This document shows, one piece after another, positions 37,901-43,095 of a stretch of 43,095 bases of DNA. The translations under genes were made by a program, and so were the position numbers. This DNA is from an uncultured Alphaproteobacteria bacterium. Lineage in GTDB: Bacteria > Pseudomonadota > Alphaproteobacteria > Rhizobiales > Aestuariivirgaceae. The number at the start of each line of letters is the position of its first letter. Position 1 is the stretch's first letter. The notes below the pieces were generated by a model that worked only from the letters and a program-made list of their open reading frames with translations, made no database searches and was not told where the DNA came from. The stretch lies in the NCBI GenBank assembly GCA_937870685.1, contig CALMZX010000140.1, positions 1 to 43,095 on the forward strand. The letters are read 5' to 3'.

Positions 37901-37966
37901 TGGATCAAGCCGGGCGCGATTCACCAATTCGAGCAGAAGCTGCTCACGGTCCTGCTGAATGGTCAT
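34904..37966 (-). CDS. Secreted CAP-domain / Calx-beta / RTX-repeat protein
   Basis: A 1020-residue acidic protein without an N-terminal signal, expected to leave the cell by a type I secretion system through its C-terminal signal. Domains in order: SCP/CAP domain (about 10-175, with ENRAR-like LVNRARLDP, SAENIAWSG and AGHRKNILNANYEELGV), a beta-rich linker (about 180-300), a first RTX block (about 308-345, GGxGNDTL nonapeptides), a Calx-beta domain (about 405-525, ending IQNDD), and four further RTX modules to about 960, closing with a hydrophobic LDGSDFLF tail. RTX nonapeptides bind calcium outside the cell. The ATG at 37966 has GGGGAGAG 9 bases upstream. CAP domains bind lipids or other ligands, function varied. 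No type I secretion genes are in the window. Possible role as a surface or matrix protein associated with the polymer (inference). Confidence 0.92.
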   Translation of the reverse strand: MTIQQDREQLLLELVNRARLDPAAEAERYGLADLSAGTGTTITTAAKQVLAWNPLLYNSATTHDQWMIANDAFDHIGANGTSPAQRMVSAGYGTGNPTSGYNFGSAENIAWSGTSGTLDANAEVYFHHRDLFLSAGHRKNILNANYEELGVSTITDPSYQGWDALVTTFNFAYKLSSPIFVTGVHYTDLDNDDFYSIGESAAGRTVQLYSGSTLVGSTTTAAAGGYQIQTSTVGALEIIYSGGGLATARGASFTAGTLNIKFDLTDGNTIETNVSATLTRDSANLTLLSIDNVNGTGNALDNVIKGNKGNNILDGAGGNDTLIGGEGNDTLIGGTGHDTLSGGAGTEDKAVFTGNLADYSFTYSAATQTYTVNNPDGSIDTVTAVELFQFADGTRTAAQLPLGATPVRTASISISAPSQTEGNVGTTIYTFTVTLSGPVSTSQSVNFTVSGNGANPADAADFASALSGTVTFLAGESSKQIEVAVVGDGGFEADEGFTVTLSSPSSGLSIGTIAAAATIQNDDAAGVNTVTGTALANTLNGTAGIDVINALGGNDTLIGGAGADQLNGGSGIDIASYLTAVGGVTLNLTTNVNSGSDAEGDIFSEIENLRGSAHVDSITGDGAVNILYGENGSDDISGLAGADTLYGGLGDDRMEGGAGADRIDGGTGIADTATYRNSAASVRVNLSTNINTGGDAEGDSIARVENVDGSDWGDTLTGNTVANTLRGFAGADTLSGLAGNDVLDGGADNDQLFGDGGNDILTGGAGDDTLDGGIGTDTASYADSDLGVTVNLLTNVNTGGHAAGDQISNVENVTGSAIADTITGNALANTLNGGGGDDTLDGGEGVDVLIGGGGADQMTGGLGIDYASYRESSAGVTINLTSNLNIGGEAEGDTLFSIERVWGSNHNDSITGNSAANYLYGYSGQDTLNGMSGNDYLVGGGEADTFVFSGTAIGRDTIADFVDGTDKIAFGGLVGIDYSDLVFTNQGTTSVTVTGFQGTSTITVKSLTAFTLDGSDFLFT
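35240..36290 (-). repeat. Four RTX modules, about 260-315 bases apart
   Basis: Inside the CAP/RTX gene a module of about 90-105 residues recurs four times: an xDxASYxxS strand, V(T/R)(V/I)NL-x-TN-x-N-x-GG-x-AEGD, a VENV-x-GS segment, DTITGN-x-ANTL and GGxGxDxL nonapeptides. The ASY/ATY positions fall near 36240, 35945, 35630 and 35370. The copies are diverged at the DNA level, so they are old duplications. They are coding repeats, not a CRISPR array. Confidence 0.8.
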
Positions 37967-38052
37967 CTGTTGTCTCTCCCCGGTGGCCCAGAACTGGAGA
38001 GCGGTTTTGCCACAAGGGGCTTTCCATTCCCTTCATGGACTGGAAGTCATTT

Positions 38053-38093
38053 GCAGCAATCTGCTGTGGCGGAATTAGGGTAGGGTTAACCCT
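38053..38093. promoter_or_regulatory. Palindromes upstream of the CAP/RTX gene
   Basis: The 136-base gap between glpD and the CAP/RTX start contains two inverted repeats: a perfect 12-base palindrome AGGGTTAACCCT (38082-38093) and CAGCA-ATC-TGCTG (38054-38066). Both lie 85-130 bases before the CAP/RTX start on the minus strand and just after the glpD stop (38103). They could be operators for the CAP/RTX gene or structural elements ending the glpD operon. I see no T-run. Confidence 0.45.
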
Positions 38094-38102
38094 GATGGAT
38101 TC

Positions 38103-39581
38103 TCAAAACTGTGCCGCGACAGCCTTGCGCTGGGTGTCGGTCATGTGCAGGCCCGACTTCGTGCGCCGATAAAGAATGTCGTCTGGTGCCATGGCCCATT
38201 CCTGGCCGCGCAAATAGTCGACTTCGGCCTGATACAGCGTGCTGCCGAAGTGCTGGCCCAGATCTGCAAGACCCTTGGCATTGTTGAGCAGCGCATAGGT
38301 CAGGGTGCCGTAGAGTCGTGCGTAATGCAGCGCCACATCTGCGGGCAGCCAGCTGTAGCGTTCACGCAGGGTTTTCAGGAAACCGGGGAAACCGCCCGGT
38401 CCCATGTCGCCGCCGGGCAGGGACGAAGCCGAGGTCCAGTCCGGACCCATGGCCGGAAAGGTACCGCGCAGCTTCTGCAGCGCGTGTTCCGCCAGCTTGC
38501 GGTAGGTGGTGATCTTGCCGCCAAAGACGGAGAGCAACGGGGGGGCGCCCTCGACGTCGAACACATAGTCGCGGGTGACAGCAGACGGATTGGCGGCGTT
38601 GTCGTCATAGAGTGGGCGCACGCCAGAGAAGGACGTGAGAACGTCCTCGCGCCGCAGCTGTGATTTCGTGTAGCGGTTCACCGCGTTGATCAGGTAGTCG
38701 ATCTCGCTTTCCGCGATGGACACATCCTCGGCCCGCCCTTCATACGGAATGTCGGTGGTGCCGATCAGCGCCTTGTCGCCCTCATAGGGGTTCACAAAGA
38801 TCACGCGCTTGTCGTGGTTCTGGAAGAGATAGGCGTTTGAGCCTTCCCAGAACTTCTTCACGATGATGTGGCTGCCCTTGACCAGGCGCACGCGGCGCGC
38901 CGAATTGGAACCAACCACACCGTTGATGACGTTCTCCACCCAGGGGCCTGCCGCATTCACAAGTGCCTTTGCAGTGGCGCGGGACGTTTCGCCATTGGCG
39001 GCGGTGAACTCCACCTCCCAAGCGCCATTCACACGGCGGGCCTTGCTGGCGGCGGTGCGCACCAGCGCCTGCGCGCCCTTGGCCTTGGCATCCAGGGCAT
39101 TCAGCACCACGAGGCGGGCGTCATCCACCCAGCAATCGGAATATTCGAAGGCAAGCGTGTAGTCGTCCTTGATCGCCTTGCCTTCGGGATCGCGGCGCAG
39201 GTCAATGCGGCGGCAGCCCGGCAGCTGTTCGCGGCCACCGAGATGATCGTAGAGAAACAGCCCCATGCGGACCAGCCAGGCCGGGCGCTGTTCCGGCGAA
39301 TGGGGCAGCACGAAGCGCATGGGCCAGACGATGTGAGGCGCGGCGCGCAGCAGCACCTCCCGCTCGATCAGGGCTTCGCGGACGAGGCGGAACTCGTAGT
39401 ATTCCAGATAGCGCAGGCCGCCGTGGATCAGCTTGCCGGAGCGTGATGACGTGCCTTCGGCAAGGTCGCCCTTTTCGCAGAGAATCACCGAGAGGCCGCG
39501 GCCTGCAGCGTCCCGGGCGATGCCGGCACCGTTGATGCCGCCACCCACCACCACCAGATCGACTGCGCCCAGGTCCTTCAT
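38103..39581 (-). CDS. glpD: Glycerol-3-phosphate dehydrogenase family protein (GlpD/EryB type)
   Basis: A 492-residue FAD-dependent dehydrogenase at the inner membrane face, oxidising a polyol phosphate such as sn-glycerol 3-phosphate and passing electrons to quinone. The FAD motif is VVVGGGINGAGIARDAAGRG (about 9-28), followed by GTSSRSGKLIHGGLRYLEYY and REALIEREVLLRAAPHI, and later GGKITTYRKLAEHAL, all typical of GlpD. I chose the ATG at 39581 because GGAG precedes it by 5 bases and the FAD motif then starts at the normal place; the frame is open upstream to 39662 but overlaps the previous gene. It is the last gene of a minus-strand polyol-type operon. Erythritol-phosphate dehydrogenase (EryB) is an alternative given the kinase upstream. 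Confidence 0.88.
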   Translation of the reverse strand: MKDLGAVDLVVVGGGINGAGIARDAAGRGLSVILCEKGDLAEGTSSRSGKLIHGGLRYLEYYEFRLVREALIEREVLLRAAPHIVWPMRFVLPHSPEQRPAWLVRMGLFLYDHLGGREQLPGCRRIDLRRDPEGKAIKDDYTLAFEYSDCWVDDARLVVLNALDAKAKGAQALVRTAASKARRVNGAWEVEFTAANGETSRATAKALVNAAGPWVENVINGVVGSNSARRVRLVKGSHIIVKKFWEGSNAYLFQNHDKRVIFVNPYEGDKALIGTTDIPYEGRAEDVSIAESEIDYLINAVNRYTKSQLRREDVLTSFSGVRPLYDDNAANPSAVTRDYVFDVEGAPPLLSVFGGKITTYRKLAEHALQKLRGTFPAMGPDWTSASSLPGGDMGPGGFPGFLKTLRERYSWLPADVALHYARLYGTLTYALLNNAKGLADLGQHFGSTLYQAEVDYLRGQEWAMAPDDILYRRTKSGLHMTDTQRKAVAAQF

Positions 39582-39591
39582 GTTCACTCCA

Positions 39592-40647
39592 TCAGCAGCG
39601 GTTGAGGGGGCCCTCACCGGCAAAATAGCGGCGCACTTCCTCGGCTGCCAGACCTGCCGCATAGCGCACCGTCTTTACCGATGCACCGGCAATGTGGGGT
39701 GTCAGTGTCACATTGGGCAGTTGCAGGAGGGGGGAATCCGGGGGCACGGGCTCCACCGAGAAGGTTTCCAGCATGGCGCCCCGCAGGTGGCCATCTTTCA
39801 TCACCTCGTACAGGGCGTCGTAGTCCATGAGTGGGCCACGGGCCGTGTTCACCAACGTTGCGTCCTTTTTCATGCGGCGCAATGTGTCGGCATTCATCAT
39901 GCGCGTTGTCTCAGGCGTCACACGGGGGTGCAGCGAAAGGACATCCGACTCTTCGAGAATGCGCTCAAAGGAGCACTGGATCACACCGTCGTTCAGGTCT
40001 TCGGCCGAAAGCTGCACGTAAGGGTCACTGACGAGGATGCGGCAGCCGAAGGCCTTGAGATATTTGACGACGCGCCGCCCGACCTCGCCGTAGCCCACGA
40101 GGCCAACCGTCATCTCGGACAGTTCGCGGCCCGTCACATCGGCCCGGTAGAGCTCGCCGCGGTATTCGCCCTTGCGCAGGCCATCGTGGCCACGGGTGAT
40201 GTTGCGGGTTTCGGCGAGAATGGCGCCGATGGTGAACTCCGCCACCGCCGAGGCATTGCGCCCCGGCGTGTTGACCACCGTGATTCCCCGGTCGCGGGCG
40301 GCCTTCATGTCGATGTTCACCGGGCCGCCGCGGGAGACCGCCACCAGTTTGAGGTTGGGCAGGCGTTCCATGATCGAGGCCGAGAGGGGGGCGAGGTGCG
40401 TCACCAGCACTTCGGCATCGCCAGTCAGGTCCACAACCAGGTCGGCTGAGCCCATGTATTCCTTCAGGCCATCCATGCCGGAGACAGCGTAGCCATGCTC
40501 CATCGGTTCGTCCGGCCAGGGCAGGTCATGGGTGGAGATGGCGATGTCGGTGAGCTTGCAGCGCTCGCGCAGGGCCTCCTCAAACATGGAGGAGAGCATG
40601 AAGCGGTCGCCGATGACGGCGATCTTGCGGGGAGTTGTTTTCGTCAT
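39592..40647 (-). CDS. D-isomer 2-hydroxyacid dehydrogenase family protein
   Basis: A 351-residue NAD-dependent dehydrogenase of the phosphoglycerate dehydrogenase/formate dehydrogenase-like fold. The nucleotide motif is VGLVGYGEVGRRVVKYL, followed by VNTARGPLMDYDALYEVM (catalytic Arg region), AMLETFSVEPVPPDSPLLQL (catalytic Glu) and TPHIAGASVKT (catalytic His). An N-terminal Rossmann-like domain covers about 1-110. The ATG at 40647 overlaps the kinase stop by 4 bases (TCAT), so it is translationally coupled; an upstream frame to 40695 would reach into the kinase gene. The substrate is unknown; with the kinase and GlpD it may handle a sugar acid or polyol-derived product. Confidence 0.85.
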   Translation of the reverse strand: MTKTTPRKIAVIGDRFMLSSMFEEALRERCKLTDIAISTHDLPWPDEPMEHGYAVSGMDGLKEYMGSADLVVDLTGDAEVLVTHLAPLSASIMERLPNLKLVAVSRGGPVNIDMKAARDRGITVVNTPGRNASAVAEFTIGAILAETRNITRGHDGLRKGEYRGELYRADVTGRELSEMTVGLVGYGEVGRRVVKYLKAFGCRILVSDPYVQLSAEDLNDGVIQCSFERILEESDVLSLHPRVTPETTRMMNADTLRRMKKDATLVNTARGPLMDYDALYEVMKDGHLRGAMLETFSVEPVPPDSPLLQLPNVTLTPHIAGASVKTVRYAAGLAAEEVRRYFAGEGPLNRC

Positions 40648-42221
40648 GGTTTGGTTCCTGCTGCCGAGCGCCGCACGCCCGACAGTCCGCGCCACACGGG
40701 GCGCATGGCCTTGCGGGCGTCGGCATAGGCGGTGAAGGCGGCATCATAGGTGGTGGTCCATGCCGCTTCGGGTTCGGTGGTTGTGGTGAGATGGGGTTCC
40801 ACCCAGCGTGCGGCACAGGCGGTCATGTCCGGGTAGAGTTTCTGCTGGACGGCGGCGATCATTGCCGCTCCTGCCGCACCTGCCTCTTCGCGCGCCACGC
40901 TGCGGATTCGCGACTTGAGGATGCTGGCAAGAATGCTGCGCAACGCGCCCGATCGCGCGGCACCACCGGTGATGCGGATTTCCGCCGGGATCGGCCCCAT
41001 GGCGGAGTAGCAGTCGCGGGCGGCGTATCCCAGGCCTTCGAACACAGCGCGCATCATGTCGAAATAGTCACTGCCTGTATCAAGGCCGTTGAACATGGCG
41101 CGTGCCGCAGGCTCAAGGAAGGGGCCGCGCTCACCCGCCTTGGAAATGTAAGGATGGTACAGCAGCGCGGCGGGTGCCCGGGCCGCGACCTTCGCGTCCA
41201 TGCCTTTCAGCATATCGCTCCGGCTCTTTTCGATGCCATTGTCCTTGAGGACGCCGCGCCCCACATCGAGCAGCCAGTCGATGTTGAGTGTCGAGGCCAT
41301 GTTGGACTGGATTTGTGCCACCATGCCGGGTGCCGGGAAGACCATGGTGTAGCCGGACTTCTCGCTGTTGAGCTTGACCTTTGCGACATCGGTTTGCAGA
41401 CGCATGTGCATGCCGGTGGAGCCGACGATGGTGCAGCCGGATTGCCCGGTGGGGTCATAAAGGCCGCCGCCCAGTCCGGTGCAGAGCACATCCACATAGC
41501 CAAGGCAGATGGGCGTACCCGCCTTCAGGCCGGTGAGCCTTGCAGCCTCTGCCGTGAGCGCACCGTTCTCCGCTGTTCCATCGACCATCGGCGTCACAAG
41601 GCGCTTCAGGTCGCCGGAGCCGAGGTTGTCCATGATGTCGAGCTGGTAGCCGCGGCCGGCATAGTTGCCGAAGGTGAAATTGCCTTCGGACGGATCAGTG
41701 ACCCGGTCACCGGTGAGGTTGAAGTAGATCCAGTCCTTGCAATGGAAAGAATGCGTGGCCCGCGCCAGAACCTCCGGGCGGTGCCGTTTCATCCATGTCA
41801 GCTGCACGCTCATCTGGCAGGCATTCACGCCGGTGCCGGTGCGGGCGTAGTGGGCGTCATAGGCGGGCGTGGAGGTGAATTCCTCCACTTCCTGCACGGC
41901 GCGGGCATCCAGCCACAGCCAGGCGGGGGCCACGGGCTCGCCCCTGGCATCAATCATCCAGATGCCGTCTCCCTGTCCTGTCACGGAGATGGCGACCAGC
42001 CGTTCCGCCAGGTTTGGGATGATCTCCGTCAACTGCTTCAGGGTTTTTGCGGCGTCGGCCCAGGTGCGGGCCATGTCCTGTTCGGCACCGCCATCAGGGA
42101 GCGTGGCGTAAACGTTCGGAATGGCTGCCGCCGCGATCTGCGTGCCGTCAGCCGTGAAGGCCACCGACTTGATGACGGAGGTTCCGGCATCAATGCCGAT
42201 CAGGATGGCATCGCTGCTCAT
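40644..42221 (-). CDS. FGGY-family carbohydrate/polyol kinase
   Basis: A 525-residue cytoplasmic kinase. The N-terminal phosphate-binding motif is IGIDAGTSVIKSVAF, followed by VTGQGDGIWMIDARG and WLWLDARA. In the second domain CTIVGSTGMHMRL and RITGGAARSGALRSILASIL match the adenosine-binding region, and a late REEAGAAGAAMIAAV is typical. Among FGGY kinases it most resembles the erythritol/xylulose kinase group as I recall it, but substrate cannot be fixed. It overlaps the ABC ATPase stop and the 2-hydroxyacid dehydrogenase start by 4 bases each, showing a tight operon. With the ATPase and GlpD it suggests uptake and phosphorylation of a polyol. Confidence 0.9.
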   Translation of the reverse strand: MSSDAILIGIDAGTSVIKSVAFTADGTQIAAAAIPNVYATLPDGGAEQDMARTWADAAKTLKQLTEIIPNLAERLVAISVTGQGDGIWMIDARGEPVAPAWLWLDARAVQEVEEFTSTPAYDAHYARTGTGVNACQMSVQLTWMKRHRPEVLARATHSFHCKDWIYFNLTGDRVTDPSEGNFTFGNYAGRGYQLDIMDNLGSGDLKRLVTPMVDGTAENGALTAEAARLTGLKAGTPICLGYVDVLCTGLGGGLYDPTGQSGCTIVGSTGMHMRLQTDVAKVKLNSEKSGYTMVFPAPGMVAQIQSNMASTLNIDWLLDVGRGVLKDNGIEKSRSDMLKGMDAKVAARAPAALLYHPYISKAGERGPFLEPAARAMFNGLDTGSDYFDMMRAVFEGLGYAARDCYSAMGPIPAEIRITGGAARSGALRSILASILKSRIRSVAREEAGAAGAAMIAAVQQKLYPDMTACAARWVEPHLTTTTEPEAAWTTTYDAAFTAYADARKAMRPVWRGLSGVRRSAAGTKP

Positions 42222-43095
42222 GCCAGTGCGCCTCCGTGGGCAATGGCGCGCTGCGTGTCGCGGTCGAAGATATGCAGGTCATTGGCGGCGACGTGCAACG
42301 ACAGGCTGCTGCCCGGTTTCTCACGGATGCGCTCATGGGCGACAGACACAACCGTGCGCCCTCCCACATCCACTGCCACATGGGTCTGGTCACCGAGCCA
42401 CTGGCAGGACATGACCTTGCCCGTGATGGGGCCCTTGCCCACATGCAGCGCATAGGGGCGAATGCCGAGCGTGATCACCTTCTGCGTGGCCAGCAGCTTC
42501 AGCAGATCGCCAGAAAATGCCGATGCCGCAAAGCTCAACTCGGCACCTTCACTCGTGAATGTCACGGCTTTGCCGTCCACCGTGACGCCGGCATCAAAGA
42601 CATTCATCGGCGGTTCGCCAATGAAGGTGCCGGTGAACAGGTTGGCGGGTCGGGCCTTCAGTTCGGCGGGTGTTGCATATTGCTGCAGGAGGCCGCCTTC
42701 CATCACGGCGATGCGGTCGGCCAATGCGTTGGCTTCCGTCTGGTCGTGGGTCACGAGGATCGTCGTGCAATTGTGTTCGCGCAGGTAGTGCTTGATGCGC
42801 CCGCGCAGCACGGCGCGCAGTTGCGGCTCAAGCTGGCCCATGGGCTCGTCCAGCAGGTAGAGGCCTGCGCTGCGGACAAGGGCCCGGCCCAGACTGGCAC
42901 GTTGCTGCTGGCCGCCGGAGACACTTGTCGGATACTTGTTGAGGATGCCGGAAATCTCCAGCATCTCCGCCATGTCTTTGACTCGTTTCTGCTGTTCTGC
43001 TGCGGGGAGTGATGAGGATTTCAGGGCGAAGGCAATGTTGTCGCCGATGGTGAGCGGCGGATAAAGCGAATAGGCCTCGAAGGCCATGGCCACGC
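42218..43095 (-). CDS. Sugar/polyol ABC transporter ATP-binding protein (partial)
   Basis: About 292 codons are in the window; the N-terminus with Walker A lies beyond base 43095. It energises a carbohydrate importer of the MalK/UgpC class. Visible are the Q-loop region MAFEAYSLYPPLTIGDNIAF, in which the usual Gln is Glu, the signature SVSGGQQQRASLGRALV, Walker B/D-loop YLLDEPMGQLEPQLRAVL, H-loop ILVTHDQTEANALADRIAVM and a C-terminal TOBE-like regulatory domain with GIRPYALHVGKG. The QLEPQL form of the D-loop is unlike the usual NLDAxLR and is the form I recall from rhizobial glycerol/polyol ATPases (GlpS/GlpT group). It is the upstream gene of the kinase operon (4-base overlap). Confidence 0.9.
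   Translation of the reverse strand, partial: VAMAFEAYSLYPPLTIGDNIAFALKSSSLPAAEQQKRVKDMAEMLEISGILNKYPTSVSGGQQQRASLGRALVRSAGLYLLDEPMGQLEPQLRAVLRGRIKHYLREHNCTTILVTHDQTEANALADRIAVMEGGLLQQYATPAELKARPANLFTGTFIGEPPMNVFDAGVTVDGKAVTFTSEGAELSFAASAFSGDLLKLLATQKVITLGIRPYALHVGKGPITGKVMSCQWLGDQTHVAVDVGGRTVVSVAHERIREKPGSSLSLHVAANDLHIFDRDTQRAIAHGGALA

Noticed and set aside
34904-37966. Periodic repeats as a CRISPR array or satellite
   Set aside because: The repeats are diverged, vary in spacing and translate into RTX nonapeptides in one long open frame.
40635-42455. Plus-strand frame of 606 codons opposite the FGGY kinase
   Set aside because: It spans three minus-strand genes and contains no motif; the kinase on the other strand is unambiguous.

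Overview
The window looks like chromosomal DNA of an alphaproteobacterium, probably Hyphomicrobiales (inference). Grounds: moderately high GC, a PuuE-type allantoinase, a MaeB malic enzyme with a phosphotransacetylase domain, a rhizobial-style sugar/polyol ABC ATPase and a GlpD of rhizobial type. I see no rRNA, tRNA, CRISPR array, transposase or phage gene.

Layout. (1) 1-2648: core metabolism, the 3' end of puuE and a complete maeB. (2) 2649-3046: AT-rich spacer. (3) 3047-12956, plus strand: polysaccharide assembly block with a FecR-like exported protein, O-antigen ligase/polymerase, PHP-type tyrosine phosphatase, Wza-like lipoprotein, Wzc-like copolymerase/BY-kinase with a Tyr-rich tail, a small J-domain membrane protein, an anchored repeat-like protein and a FlaA1/WbpM-type 4,6-dehydratase. 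(4) 13193-19095: patchy, visibly more AT-rich tailoring segment with a CapK-like adenylate-forming enzyme (plus strand), then, on the minus strand, a ceramidase-like hydrolase, a FemAB/GNAT-like transferase, a sulfotransferase and a methyltransferase. (5) 19088-24060, minus strand: Wzx-like flippase and a tight wbpE-wbpD-wbpI-wbpB block. (6) 24196-27447, minus strand: a Tat-type beta-helix protein and a glycosyltransferase. (7) 27699-34885, plus strand: a second O-antigen ligase/polymerase, GT4 glycosyltransferase, PglC-like initiating transferase, PglD-like acetyltransferase, PglE-like aminotransferase, WbpP-like epimerase and WbpO/TviB-like dehydrogenase. (8) 34904-37966, minus strand: a 1020-residue CAP-domain/RTX protein. 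(9) 38103 to the window end, minus strand: polyol-type operon of ABC ATPase (cut by the window), FGGY kinase, 2-hydroxyacid dehydrogenase and GlpD.

How it fits together (inference from families). Regions 3-7 together look like one Wzx/Wzy-dependent extracellular polysaccharide or O-antigen locus. The FlaA1-type dehydratase, PglE, PglD, PglC and GT4 proteins would make a 2,4-diamino-trideoxy sugar such as N,N'-diacetylbacillosamine, load it on undecaprenyl phosphate and extend it. The WbpO/TviB dehydrogenase would make a UDP-HexNAc uronate, which WbpB, WbpE, WbpD and WbpI could turn into UDP-ManNAc3NAcA; WbpP offers a galacto branch. Wzx flips the unit, a Wzy-like protein polymerises it, and the Wzc/CpsB/Wza set controls length and exports it. 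The tailoring segment suggests sulfation, methylation and acyl or aminoacyl decoration. No gene here has an experimentally known function; calls rest on motifs visible in the translations.
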